From NCBI GenBank assembly GCA_030248215.1, contig JASANG010003900.1, forward strand, positions 1-64,000: a DNA stretch of 64,000 bases, in the 5' to 3' direction. The notes under the pieces are model-generated. The model ran no database searches, was not told the DNA's origin, and saw only the letters and a list, made by a program, of their open reading frames with translations. The DNA comes from Enoplolaimus lenunculus. Lineage: Eukaryota > Nematoda > Enoplea > Enoplida > Thoracostomopsidae. The position numbers and the translations under genes were made by a program. Of the stretch, positions 1 to 12,772 are shown one piece after another (position 1 is the first letter of the stretch; each line of letters opens with the position of its first letter).

Positions 1-454
1 TACTAATTGTATCCTATCACAACGTGTCATAGCTTCTTGCTAAAGTGACTGAATTATGGTTAAAAAGTAATTACAATGCGTTGCGCAAGCATAAATTTAG
101 TCCTACTTCGTTTTAGCAGCTTTGATCTAAGTCAGATGATCGGCACTTAAGTATTTCTTTAAGTAATACTTAAGCAATTAAGTCGCTGACTTTAAGTAAA
201 TACGTAACTTTTTGAACAAAACAGATAAACACCAATGTGAAACGCTATGATAACAAAAAAGTAATAGCTTTGCTTCATATTAAGGAGGCACCATGAGTGT
301 ACAGTTTTAGTTAGAGCAAGGTTAGTATGCCTGAGCTGTTAATCTGTAATATATCAAATAGTTAGCTTACGTTAGCTTGTAAAAACGACAAAATGGTTAA
401 GTAATTATCTGCTAAAAATTTTATTCTGTTTTAGGTTCTACGTATTGGCGTTAC

Positions 455-574
455 CTTTACAACTTCCGTCTTGAGTTCGAGTATAGCCTGGCTTGCATTC
501 ACAAAAATACGAACCAGGTACGTTTCGACAAATACTATTAGGTTCGCAAGGATCAGATAGACATTCGTTGGCAT
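455..574 (-). CDS. Inverted copy of exon 10 (intact EGF module)
   Basis: Same 120 bases as 28,626-28,745, with acceptor and donor preserved. The peptide is identical within the exon; a change (Asn for Tyr in a read-through) lies beyond the donor. Confidence 0.85.
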
Positions 575-1318
575 CTGCAAAACCAACAAAACATAAAAGA
601 TACATGGTGGTCAACTGCACCCGGTGCCCTGTATTCTCAAATGTGTGTAGCCGCTATCACCAGTTCGTAATAGGTCTTGTAACTTTCGAACGACTGAATG
701 ATGAGCATTGAAATTGAGCACATTTTTAAAATTTGATTCGCTCTAATGGTGTACTAATTTTTAGATCAGCAACTACAACAGTTTGCGAGCTACCAAAACC
801 TACTGGTGATGAGTGCTATACACATTTGATGGTATAGACCCTGAATGACATTTACGAGTTTTAAAAAGTGTTGATTGAATAAATTTTGAAATTTTATTGC
901 GAAAGCTACAACAGTTTGTGCTACTCGTTAAAGTAGGGTCAACAGGAAAATTTTCGTTGAGATGGGGATAACGACCACTCGTTAACCCAGGGCGATGATT
1001 ACACATTTTGTGGCCAGCCCGAATTTTATAATGTGAACGGTACATAAAACAAAAAACAAAAAATGCATTGTGGTCAGTGTATTAAATGCAACTGCGAGAA
1101 CTGAGTTAAAGACAACTTTTTTATGTCCTGGGTAGAGTTTTCCTAAGTATAGCAGAAAGTATATGCAAATGTTCTGCGAGTACAATACGTCTCGGGTAAA
1201 TACAAAACTATTCGCGGACTGGTGAATAAAGCGTTTTTGTGGCTAAAAACTGCAATGATTTTCATTCGTAACTTTGCCCTAGAAGAAAACATTAATCATA
1301 CGGTCACAAATTGATACA

Positions 1319-1682
1319 GCCCATGTATAGAACAGAGTCGAAACAGTAGCACATGCATATTTCTAAACCTAAGCCTAAGCCTAAGCCTAAACCTATGCGA
1401 CGGTCCATGTATAGAAAAGGGCCGGAACAGTAGTACAAGCATATTTCTAAACCTAAGCCTAAGCCTAAGCCTAAACCTAAGCGACGGCCCATGTATTGGG
1501 AAGGGCCGGAACAGTAGTACAAGCATATTTCTAAGCGTAAACCTAAGCCTAAGCGTAAAGATGAGCCTATTCCTAAGCCTAAACCTCACCCTAAGCCTAA
1601 GCAAAAATGTTAGTCTAACGTTTAAACTGACTCTATCACCGTTCCGCCGGAAAACGCTCCGACCCTGTTCTATACATGGCCA
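1319..1682. mobile_element. TTAGGC-array MITE, left-arm copy of the three-headed form
   Basis: Inverse of 27,517-27,886, with slightly fewer hexamers in one run. Confidence 0.85.
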
Positions 1683-1815
1683 GTTGATACTATATTTGAT
1701 ATACCCTGTCGCCATCTATGCTTGAAAGAAAAAAAACTAAAAGCCTTAGCCGAAATGGAATATTTTACTGAAATTCTGAAAAAAATACCAAAAGTCTACA
1801 AAACACGCTACTAAC

Positions 1816-1959
1816 CTGTACATTTGCCACGATTGTTTAACTCAGATCCGTGTTTACAACGGCACGATATTTTGCCAGGATATTGAAACAAAAATACACA
1901 TTCTTCATGCTCTTGAGCGTTACATGTGTTCGTTTCGGGAAACTGGCACAGATCAACAA
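1816..1959 (-). CDS. Inverted copy of exon 9
   Basis: Full-length with splice sites; one synonymous arginine codon difference noted. Confidence 0.8.
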
Positions 1960-3212
1960 CTGAAAAAATTAAAAGTCAAAGCCTACCAACTGGTTTAGAA
2001 ATTAGTGCCGAAATCCTAAATTTAAAAAAATAATCGATAGTTTGAAGGCGAACCAGACGTAGCTAAGCAGGACTCAGTTTCGGTTACGAAAGTTGTTCTG
2101 TGTATGGTTTTAAGGTTTGTAACTTTTTAAATAAAACAGTGGCTGAGTTTCTGAAATCTTAGTTAAGTAGTTAGTTAAGTTATACTTAAGTAATTTACTA
2201 AGTCACCGATTTCAGTAAGTACTTAACTTTTCGAGCAAAAACAAACGCCAAATGTGAACCATTGTCATAAAACAAGAAAGTAATAATTTTGTTTTATACA
2301 AATGAATGAGTCTACAAATTTATTTAGACCAAGGTTAATATGCCTGAACTATCTATCAAATTTATTACACGATTTCACTATTTAATTAACTTAAGTCAGC
2401 TTTTAAAAACGACAAAATGGTTTAGCATTTGCCTAGCACGTACTTAAAGTACCAAGTTGTACTCATGTATGGTTTCAGAAACCCAGCCAATGTGTGTCAT
2501 AATATGAACGCATCTCGTAAATGTTTCTGACTTATTCTTCTCAGAGGGATTACAAGGTACCAAGGCAGCTGAACGAGCAGAACCAGAGATGGAAATGGAT
2601 CTTGTTTGGAGACGAATAACGCACCTTGGCTCATGAGTATTTGACCAGAAATACCGGTGCCCTATAACCCAAGTTAAGCATTTATATTTCGTTTCACCTG
2701 AATAGAAAAAAGCTTTACGTAAAGTATTCGGTTAATGACCAGCTCACACACCTTTCCCACTCTAGAAAGCAGAAGAGATTTTACTAAAAATCTGAAAAGA
2801 ACAAAATTTAGCCATAGAAATGCCTATAATGCCCTATTCACACGTACAAGTTTTAGCTGCGAGAACTTGCAGCTGCAACTTGCATTAGCAAGTTTTGTTC
2901 CAAATCCCGGTCGAAAACTTGCAGCTGCAAATAATTCACTAAAAACTATAGCTACAAATTTTGGTCACATGCGTGAATAACACATGTAAGTTCACTGAAT
3001 TTATTGCAGCCACTTTCTTATTGGCTGATGACAAAATGCAAGTTCTGCGTGCAATTTGCACGTTGCAAGTTCTCGCAGCAAAAACTTGCACGTGTGATTA
3101 GGACTTAATTTGGCGAAATTTATTATTAATTTCAAGAAGCCTTTGTCACAAACAAATTCTACACGACTGACGAAAAAAGAATAATATGAACGCTAAAAAC
3201 TGGTAAGCTTAC

Positions 3213-3350
3213 CGTAGCATTGATGAACAGGATCTCCACGATAACCAAACTTGCATTTGCATTGTGCAAATTGGCTCGTTTTATCAGTGCTGCATTCGGT
3301 GTTCGAAACTCGAGTACAACCGTTGTCAATTGTTGAACAGTCGTGATCCA
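3213..3350 (-). CDS. Inverted copy of exon 8
   Basis: Full-length copy encoding the same peptide as 25,848-25,985, splice sites kept. Confidence 0.83.
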
Positions 3351-3774
3351 CTGCAAAAAAAGTATTACAATGCAACATCCACAATATCTTGCATACACCG
3401 TGTAAGAGTTTTCAAATAACTTGTCGTGTACATGTCAATAATATAAAACAATCTTGCCTCGCTAGACGCATTGGCCCTTGTACACTAACTCGCCGGAAGC
3501 TTAGACTTAGGTTCTGGCTGAACCTTATCGCTTAGGTTTCTGAAAAGGTTTATCTAAGGTTAAGCATATGCCTAAATCTTTGAGTAAGCTTTTATCTAAG
3601 CCATAGCCTAACTCTATAAGCATAAGGCTTCACCTAAAATGTGGGCGAAAGTGTCCAGAGCAGCAGCATCGCTTGCACGGATTGGATTATTCTAATGTAA
3701 TCCACGTCGGCTGTTTGAGAACCTATGAATCTCTCGAGAACAATACTTAGGCTGAAAATTATCTGTGAGATTGC

Positions 3775-4062
3775 TACTTACAAGCACAATTTCCACCAAT
3801 CAGTAACACTTACAAGCACAATTTCCACCAACCAGTAACACTTACAAGCACAATTTCCACCACTCAGTCACACTTACAAGCACAATTTCCACCAATCAGT
3901 AACACTTACAAGCACAATTTCCACCAATCAGTAACACTTACAAGCACAATTTCCACCAATCAGTCACATTTACAAGCACAATTTCCACCAATCAGTAACA
4001 CTTACAAGCACAATTTCCACCAATCAGTAACACTTACAAGCACAAATTCCACCAATCAGTTC
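3775..4062 (-). repeat. Left-arm copy of the splice-donor minisatellite
   Basis: About 9 copies of the same unit in reverse (CACTTACAAGCACAATTTCC). Confidence 0.92.
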
Positions 4063-4163
4063 TTGACCAACAGGACATTTGCATTTGTAAGATCCAATGG
4101 AGTCTTCACAAATCATGCCTGGAGCACACGCGGCGATGCTTGTTTGAGAGCATTCATCAATAT
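4038..4163 (-). CDS. Inverted copy of exon 7
   Basis: Full-length copy. Its donor array has about 9 repeats against about 12 in the right arm. Confidence 0.82.
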
Positions 4164-5328
4164 CTGAATTGGTCAAAATTGAAGTCAGTTTTTTCAATCT
4201 TACTACCGTATCTCAAAATTGTTTGTGCGGGCACGCGTCTTCATTTTACCAAGAGTGGATGATCACTCTTTATAACAAGAGTGTGCAACTGGGTACATTC
4301 TGTGTATTAAAGAATGTACCCGGCACACGTTTGGTTTTTGGCCAACCCCCCTTTTTTGGGGGGGGGGGGGGGGGAACGTCTAACCAGACATTTTGAATAT
4401 TAGCTAAAAATCGCTCCATTATATTTTAACTCCTATGTTTACTATGTAGATTAAGTGGTGACTACCCCCCAAATCAAGGGGGAGTCGAGCAAAAATGCAA
4501 CGCGTGCTGGTACACTTTGTGCCATGCACAGCCCAAGCAGTTGCATACTCTTCTGCAAGGTGGACATCATTGATCTTTATTTTACTAGCAAACTCATGAG
4601 TGCATACAAGAGTACAAATATAAGAGGATATTTTTCTCATAAAATTTCTATAGACTAGAAAACACACCGTATTCTCACACGTGTGTAGCCACCTATTGCC
4701 AGTTGGTGACAGGTCTTGTAACTTTCGAACCAAAGAATGGTGAGGTTTGAAATTCGGCACATTTATTGTGTTCGATTTACTTTACTACTGTGCATATTTT
4801 GAGATCTGCAATTACAAGTTCGTTAGTTGGAAAAGCTATTACTAACTGGTGATAGGTGCTATATGCATTTGAGAATATAGGCCCGCGATTTAGAATAACT
4901 TTCCCGAATTCTACTGGTCTAGAAAATTTTGTTTTACGAAGCTATACCCAATCCCACGAAGCCAATTCCCGGCCGCACCCCTATTGAATAGTCCACGAGC
5001 GTAACCGGTTGATGGGGATCAGGAGTCAAACCTTCATTTGAATTTTTTTGCTTGGCGTTTAAAGACAGTTTCAGTTTGCAGCACAAGAACCTTACCGTCT
5101 AGAAATTCATATAAACCTAAATCCCTGCCCAAAATCTTAGTTGTACATATAAATACGCCAGCGACAACACATGCCCAGTAATATAGAATGCGAAGCGGTA
5201 AAATTCCGATTCCAATTGATTGCGTGCAATCGAAACCGGAACTCGTCATGGATCAGATTTCTAATCGAAATCGGAATTCCTATTGTACGCTATTAGTAGA
5301 CTAAAAAGTTATATTAGTCGGCACCTAC

Positions 5329-5473
5329 TTAAACACTCCAATTTGTCGGTTTTTGTGTTCAATGTTTTGTTAAATCCATCTTCACACACACAATCAAATC
5401 CAGTTCCAACTGTGAGACACAACACGTTTGCTCCAGGACATTTTGATGGATTGTAACATTTTCTAATCCCACT
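5329..5473 (-). CDS. Inverted copy of exon 6
   Basis: Full-length copy with one synonymous and one conservative (Leu for Met) difference. Confidence 0.8.
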
Positions 5474-5851
5474 CTAAAACAGTATATTCTTTATACTTGA
5501 AAAGTATTTTTACTTGACAAGTATATTATTTACACTTTAACCCTTTCTCACATGAATATTTTTAATTCTATATTAGATGTAATTTCAAGGTAACATTCAA
5601 TCCCCAATCTCACGGATGGGAATTTGACATTTAAGCTTGTGGAGGCTTTTACGTCTTGTAGAGATTTTGCATTGCGCATACAAGTTAGAATTATTAAACA
5701 CTGCTTACAGTGTAGTGTATTGCTGATTATTATTAGTATTTAGTTGCTCACAGTATACTCTATGAGTGTAAGGGTTAAAACCAATACAATACAATGAAAA
5801 GAAACATTGAGAGCATTTTTAAAATTGCTAAAAAGAGAAACTGATGTTTAT

Positions 5852-6250
5852 AATGGAGCATCCACGTATAACGCCGCGAAAAAGAAAAAACCGTCCTCCG
5901 AGGATCAACGGGGAACAGAGGGGCAAGACAGAGGCTACGCGAAAACTAACACAGAGACCGACAAAAACAAGCCAGGGAAGCTTATATGCAACCACGGCAA
6001 AACAGCTTGCCCAGCCAAGCACAGGACAAATCTCAAGCACCAAAAAAAGGACAAAACAAAAGCACACGCAAACCACACACAAAAAAACGCATAACAATAT
6101 CACACGCACAACCAAAGCCAACAGCCCAAAAAAACGCCAGGTTATCCAAGACCGACAACGCGGACAAACACCACACAAGCACACCAAAGCCAGAACCAGC
6201 ACAAGAAACGCCCGGGGGAACGACAGCACGCGCAAGCGAAACAAAAATAA
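5852..6250. mobile_element. T-depleted left copy of the ATCCACGTTATAACG-ended element
   Basis: Matches the reverse complement of 22,734-23,255 in order, but about 125 bases shorter because thymines are almost all missing on the + strand. Flanks on both sides match the right arm well. Confidence 0.8.
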
Positions 6251-6902
6251 CAGTTCGCAAGAATAAATTGAAAATTTTCTAGAAACCGAATATATATTAA
6301 ATATTACTCCGCCAGAGTCAAACGTGCGACTCAGTGAGCCAAATTTGTCTCTGGCGGAGTCGAATTTGACTCAGTTTGTGTAGTTCCGTAGAGCCAATTT
6401 CGGAGAGAGTCAATTTGACTCATCTTTTTTGCAGTGTAGCACTCGATATAATTTCATAGTATTGGTTTTCAACCAGTTTTGAATTATTTGTTAAATCCTG
6501 TTGATGAAATCAGCACCCTTAAATACCAGGGTACAACTGGAGGTCTGCCTCCGGCTGCGGTAGACAATCGGCCTCCGGCTCCGGTATAATTTTTTCAGTA
6601 GTAAAATGTTGCATAATTTTGCAAAATTTATCTATATATAGCGCGTTTCGTTTTACTTTTGTCAGAATTTTCAGGAAAGAATTTGCGAAATTTCGCATAA
6701 AATTAGCATAAAAACCAAACAACTTAACAACAATTGCACATATTTACTAAAATTAACTAATTAACCATCATTTTTTGCAACCTAATTTCGACTCATCTCC
6801 GACTCCGCCAAGTTTCGGTGACCTATGGCTCCGGTTCCGGTATTTTGCACCTCCGGTTGCATCCTGTTAAATACCGCACTGTCATGGCCCTGCCGGATTT
6901 AC

Positions 6903-7075
6903 CGGACACAAACAATCGTTTTGTCTTCGACACTGATTCTGTGTTGGCAATAGTTGAGCTTGTGGATCATTGCAGACACAGTCCCGTAAATACTTCCGTT
7001 CGTCGGAAATCCATTCAGCGACACATCTGGTCGACGATTGATCGCAACCTCCGTTGTTTATGTAGCACGGATCCG
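6903..7075 (-). CDS. Inverted copy of exon 5
   Basis: Full-length copy. The changes around the NGGCD motif leave the protein unchanged. Confidence 0.78.
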
Positions 7076-7756
7076 CTGCAATACTATTTCACATTCGTTG
7101 TTTATCAGTTTTAATTTTGCTGACTTGAAAATTTACCAGCCAACGGCGTTGTAACATCAGCAACTGCTGTTTGTTTTACTTTTCTCACCAGTTCATTTAA
7201 TACACATGGTTAAAAATCGGCGCTTATAGTTAATTTGCATGTTTGTATCAAAATTGTAACATTCGAATGAATGTTATAGAATGCAACTGCCCAATTTTGC
7301 GTATGTGTGGCGTTCCAGCTTTAATAATATAGATTTTACAGCATCATTACTTATTGAGGAATAAAAAAAAATCCTTCTTCAGTTTGTGTAATCCCGCAAA
7401 GCCTATTTGGGAGTGAGTCAATTTGACTCACCATTTTTTGCAGTGTATGAATATTTAATCGACGTGAGCCTATAAAATGTTCTTGTACAAGTATTGCAGA
7501 CAAATACGAATTCTGGTTTTAGAAACATGCCTTGTTAAGTCCAAAATTCAATATTCAAGGTTCCCCCTTGAAACATGGTCGCAGGGTTATTTGGGTATTT
7601 ATGGCACACCCCGCTTGAACTGTAAAATTTAATGTTGACAGTTATGAAGCAACATGAAGTAAATCGCAACTTAGTCATACTGTAGTACTATTGAAGCTTA
7701 GACCGGGTTTTAGACTTTAGAGTAGAATGTTTACTGTGTGGCACCTGCAAACTAAC

Positions 7757-7903
7757 CGAGGCATTTGGTTTTAGAACTAAGAATTTGACCATACGGTGGT
7801 GCTAACAAATGTCCACGTTTTGCAAAACATTTCGCCCCGTCGCCGATTATTTTGCAAATTTTGTTTCCATTACATACTCCTTTAAGGGTTTGACACATTG
7901 AAG
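7757..7903 (-). CDS. Inverted copy of exon 4, one core cysteine altered
   Basis: Same length as the right-arm exon (147 bases), but the FCKRG core reads FAKRG. The cause is a T run one shorter and an A run one longer, which could be a consensus error. A Gly/Ala difference lies just before it. Confidence 0.75.
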
Positions 7904-8199
7904 CTATAAAATCAACGTCCAAACTCATATTGGTCGCTAATGCCATAATATAGGGTCTTTTCCGTTATCCATAAGCCCAAGTTTGTCGAAAAATGGATGA
8001 GTTTAACAATTTTTTGCATATTTCATCTTTTCATGACCTTTCCTGATCATTCCACTCCTAAATTTGAATTTTTGAAAAATTCGATTTTTAAGGTCTTTAA
8101 CATACACCATTCGATGCAGCGTGTGGATTGAGGTTAATGTGTTAAATTTTTGCAGTAAACAGATTGTAATTTTATTTGTGAATAACATTTGGCATGCGA

Positions 8200-9050
8200 C
8201 AATTTGGTAAAAGGGAAATCAGTTTCTCTGGTTCATTAGCCCAATCGTTTCTGCAAAAAATTTAACGCCCGCTAATAACTTTTCACATGCATAAATGTGT
8301 ATGTATAAAGAAAAATAAGAAGGTAAAACGAAGGAGAAGTTACCATTTTGATAAAATAATTGAGGATATCCCTAATATTTAGGATATAACAAATATGTAA
8401 TAACACCTAATTAGTAGTAAATTCAGACACTAACTTTTTAGCGTATCTAGATAATTTTAGTTCATCTTTCGCGTACTTATTTTAAGTACATTCTAGTAGA
8501 ACTTTTAAAGACAAATAATAAACTTTTAAAAAAACGATTTTGGGGTGAATAGAGGAGGTCATAGAAGATGAATATGCAAATTTTTTTGTGGCATTTTGGC
8601 AAACGCGGCTGAGGAGGGTGGGAAAGACCCATGATATTCACTACAAAAATACAAATACATAGCTTTTAATTTTAAAAAATTTAAGATTAAAACTTATTTT
8701 TATTATTAAAGGTTTTCGGAAGCTTATTTTATAAAAAATTTTAGAAATTTTAAAAATTTTAGTTAAAATTTAAGTAATTTCATTTTCGAGAGGTGCTATA
8801 GTGGAGATTCCCCTTCCTATGATCAGCTAGTGTTATGACGGATAAGTTCTCTTTATTCGCGAGGCGATTGCGGGCAGATGATTTAAAACTCTTATATCAT
8901 GATGCAGATGATAAGAATAACCAGAGTTAGCAGCTTTCAGCTATCAGTTCTTCCATTATAACATGACGCTTAGGGCTTGTCACAAGTTATTTTCCTTAGC
9001 TTTTGCTTCTTCTTAGCTTATCTTTTCTTTTTCTGTTGATTATATTTTTT
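8200..9050. other. Eroded left-arm intron sequence
   Basis: 8,200-8,640 aligns base for base with the reverse complement of 19.97-20.5 kb but with many G and C positions lost or changed. From 8,640 to 9,050 only scattered matches remain, and the right-arm counterpart (18.4-19.95 kb, including exon 3) is mostly missing. Confidence 0.6.
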
Positions 9051-9945
9051 TCTAGTTTTATTTATAATAAGTTAATTAATTCAATTGTATAATTTCAAGA
9101 TTATTTTTTTAGAGTCTTAGTCGTTGTCCTAAAAGTCAAATATAGGAGCAGTTTCTGAGGATCTGATTTTCTCCTATTTCGTTGTATATAACAGCGGTTT
9201 GTTGTTTAGTGTTGCTTTTCTTTTTGGAGATTCTCAGTCTTTGCCTCATGGTTTCTCGCTTTTATTTTTTTAGTGAATTTATATAGGCTTTGTTTCTAAG
9301 AGAGTATGGTTTATGACATAATGGTTTGTTTTAACACTATTTTTTCTCTTTTCAGGCCTTTTTGTTTTTTCCGTTTCTGTCTTGCTAACATTGTATCTTG
9401 CGATCTTTTCTTATTTTTTTTCTTATTTTTTCTGGCTCGTTTGTTATCTTTTATAGTTTTTACAATGGACAGTTTGTTTGTGTTGGTTCGTTTCTCTTTT
9501 GGTTGTGTGTAGTTTTCGTTTTGTTAGTTGTTTTTTTTTCTGGAGCGAGTCCTTATGTTACAGATTCGGCGTTTCTGGCCTGGTAGTTGATTGTAGTATT
9601 AGTGTTGGTTCCCTTATCGCGAACCTTTTATTTTTTATTATTGTGGCCTCAGTAGGGTTTGGTTCCGTAGTTATATGTAGTATTAAGGTAAAGTGCCTTG
9701 ATTAAAAATTTAAGAGTAATAGTACGGACCGTAAGAGAGCTTTTCTAGGGTTGGTCGGTTGAATTTTCTAGTAATAGAGAGTGAGTTTCAGAATCTTAGT
9801 TGGGTGTCCTTCGATCTGGGCGGATTTTTCCGTTTTTCTACGTTTTAGGATCGTTGAGTTTCGGTTTTTGTTTCCTTTTTCTTATTTTCCGTTTGCATGC
9901 GAGGCGTCTAGTTCCGCTTTGTTTTGGTGTGGCCGTTCTATAGTG
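9050..9945 (-). pseudogene. Eroded inverted copy of exon 2
   Basis: Patches align in order with the reverse complement of 16,552-18,273, for example GCATGCGAGGCGTC near 9,894 and ACAGCGGTT near 9,190. The segment is about half the expected length, with no usable frame. Losses on the + strand fall mainly on A, leaving a T-rich tract. Confidence 0.7.
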
Positions 9946-11490
9946 CGTTCTGTTTGGCATGTGGAACTAAATATTGCATTGAAGCTAGTGCGCCAGCGAG
10001 TTGGTTAATTTTTAATAAAATATTATCTTCTATAATACAAGTGTTCGTTCCTGTTGAGCAAATATTTATTTTCGGTTGTTGACACTAGTAAGCATAAAAC
10101 AAAGGGCCCCGTGTTACTTTAAGGGACGTACGTTTGTGGTGGGACTATAGAATAGTAGGTTTAGATTTTAGATTACTTTTTTACTTAGGCTTAGGTTTAG
10201 GTTAAGAATTTTTTTGACGCTTAGGCTTAGGCTTAGGATTCGTTTTTGCACGCTTAGGCTTGCTTAGGATTATTTTTGACGCTTAGGCTTAGGCTTAGGA
10301 TTATTTTTGCAACGCTTAGGCTTAGGCTTAGGATACGCTTAGGCTTAGCCTTAGGATTATTTTTGCAACGCTTAGGCTTATGTTAGGATATTTTGCACGC
10401 TTAGGCTTGGTTAGAACGCTTTCTGTGTTACGCCCCTTAAGACATGCCATCGGGATGTATTCTAAATTTTACTTTACGCGCTAAAAATTGCCACTCAAAT
10501 TATGTTCATTGGTACGCTATGCTGTCACGTCTCCTCCCCGTCGGCGCCTCTCCCTCCTCGCGCATCTCCCCCCACACCCGTCCGCACCTTCCGTCTCCCG
10601 TACGCCATCCGTACCGTGAATCACCCGTCGGCGCCCTCCGTCTCCCTCGGCGCCCCTCCCACGGCGCCATCCGTACCGTGTCACCGTACGGCGCCTTCCG
10701 TTCCCTCGGCGCCATCCGTACCGTGAATCCCCGTCGGCGCCCCCTTCTGATCCGTACGTGATTATCCTCGCAAATTGCTGTATCCGTAGCATCGGCCCGG
10801 ATGGGACGCATGGCTGGACGTAGCAAAATATGCAAACCCTTATCGTTTCTTACGTATGTTTGGGAATAAAGATTTTAGTTTGGTGGATAAGAAATTAGTG
10901 TCAGTTAACCAAATGCCTATTAACCAGTTAGGTCATCGGTAAAACTGCGTTTGTAGCTAATTTTATGCATCGGCTATTAGTAATCCCAAATATCCTGTTG
11001 TTCTGTACAGCAAGGTGGATATTGCTATTACAAGGCGTCAATGCATTCTTTGTAGAAATATCCGCGCGTTTCGTTTTTCCTGCCCGTTTATTAGGGGGGT
11101 GGTAACCGGTGCGATCAATGGCGGATCTGTGGGAGCCACCCTGGCCGTGCCCCCCCAAGTATCTGACAAAAATTATATAGATGTCAATTCTCTGTTTTAT
11201 ACACAATAGTATAAGCAGCGCCTTTAAATGCCTGTTTAACCAGACTTTGTCTGTCTTTAGATCTAATTCGTGATCTTAGTTTTATTCGTGATTATCTAAT
11301 GAACGGATTAAAAGTAAATTTTATGTATAGTTCGTGGTTTGAGTGTAGGAAAATAGTTTATTTGTGAAATTTTCCTTCTGAGCTGTGATTTTGTTTATCT
11401 GCATGTCTTTTAGTAAGTATTGCGATTGTGCTGATGCTAAATATTCTAATCTACTTTTTATCCTGCTTTTCTCTTTTTCTCTTGTGAGTT
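9946..11490. other. Left-arm copy of the exon 1-2 intron, noisy
   Basis: Counterpart of 14.4-16.55 kb in reverse. It holds a damaged TTAGGC-array element (10,104-10,447), a damaged GC-rich element (10,510-10,790) and part of a GGCGGATCC-ended element (about 11,088-11,400). Confidence 0.7.
10104..10447. mobile_element. Left-arm copy of the sister-family array, shortened
   Basis: Reverse of 15,987-16,369 with units damaged or lost. Confidence 0.75.
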
Positions 11491-12690
11491 CTTTTCAGTT
11501 TCGAGTTTTTCCTTGTTCATAGTTGCTAGTTAATTGGATTTGGACTCTTGCTTTTATATCTTTTTTCTCTAAGGTAGGGTCTTTAGTAGCGATGTATATT
11601 TTGAGTAGTTGAAATATAGTATAAAGACGTGTTTAATGTGGGAGAATTTAATGGTGTTTATTATTTAATGGGTAACGGTGTGTCGTTTTACTGAGCTAGG
11701 CAGGCAGCTTCATAGGAGTTATTAATATGAGCTGTATAAATTACCTGAGTCGGATCTAAAATTCCGTTAGACTATTGTACAGTTGCGTATTTGGGTTTAC
11801 TCGTGAGGGATGTTGGGTCAGAAACAGAATTGGGGTAATGAGCTCTCTAATCCACTCTTATCCTTCCAGGAGATTTAGTACTATTCCTATTAATCTTTCT
11901 CTTTTCTTTTTAGGCTCTCCAAGGCAGATCTCCATGAACCAGTGATCCGAATTATCTTTATCGAGTCAGCATAATTTTTGTCGACTAGATTCAGCAATTT
12001 GTGTCTTCAGCCTATAACTTTTGAACGGCGTATCAAATTCTGATTATATGCCTTCAACTATTCGTTTGTAACGGATGTCGGATTTTACTTGTAATCGCAC
12101 CGGTGACAGTTGATACGTTCTTTTACAGTGGCTATTCGAATTTAAATTTGTTTTTCCACATAGCTCTGACAGTAGGGATTTAGCGGTTCCAGATACAGTT
12201 TATCTTGGATAGGAGCTATTAACGCGTTCCCAGTCATTTCCAGGACTAATCGTTCCGGTTTCCTTCCAAGATGAGCCGTTCTTCAATTCAGAACCGATTT
12301 TAATGTGCTATTGAGTGACTATAACCTACATTTATTTTAAGATTTTAAAAACATTTTATTTATTTATTAGCTTTCTATTTCCCCCTCATTTACAGCGCGT
12401 TGACTATTTATTTTGAGATACATTTGCTTTTATTTGTCTATATGGCTTTTCTGGTGTTTCTTTTTTTGGGGTTTCATCTTATTTTCTTTACCCTCTTTAT
12501 ATCGTTTATAAGATTTTTAAGCTCGTTTTCTTCTATCTTTGCAGTTATGACTAGAAAAATATTCGGTTGTTCGGTCTCATCGCGCGGCCTCAAGTCTTCT
12601 AGAATGTGCCAGCTTCAGCGCTTCAAAAATCTGATTCTCCCACTTTATTCTTCGGTCCTTGATATCTTATACATAACTTAGGTCTTTTAT
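11490..12690 (-). pseudogene. Eroded inverted copy of exon 1
   Basis: Many ordered matches to the reverse complement of 12.8-14.4 kb, for example AATATAGTATAAAG near 11,617, GGTGTGTCGTTT near 11,678 and CGGATGTCGGATTTTACTTG near 12,072. Much shortened, with no reading frame left. Confidence 0.75.
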
Positions 12691-12772
12691 ATAATTGACG
12701 GATGTGGAGGAATAATAGATCGCCGCGTTGGTCTCCCCCCTTTGTTCTTATTCGCTTTACCCAAAGCTCTGA

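Noticed and set aside
1296-1715. Arg/Leu and Gly/Leu repeat frames, also at 27,483-27,908
   Set aside because: Translations of the TTAGGC hexamer array, not a protein gene.
3775-4062. CRISPR array
   Set aside because: Regular 32-base units, but there are no distinct spacers. It is a simple minisatellite that includes an exon end and donor.
5828-6282. Overlapping frames rich in Lys, Thr, Gln and Arg on + and Val, Leu and Cys on -
   Set aside because: Open only because thymine is nearly absent, which removes stop codons. The right-arm copy has no such frame.
9306-9705. T-rich open frames encoding strings of Phe, Val and Leu that look like membrane proteins
   Set aside because: They lie in the base-biased, eroded inverse of exon 2. 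The hydrophobic look comes from T-rich codons, and no gene signal supports them.
10444-10835. Arg/Pro/Gly-rich frames on both strands
   Set aside because: By-products of the GC-rich tandem element and its damaged left-arm copy.
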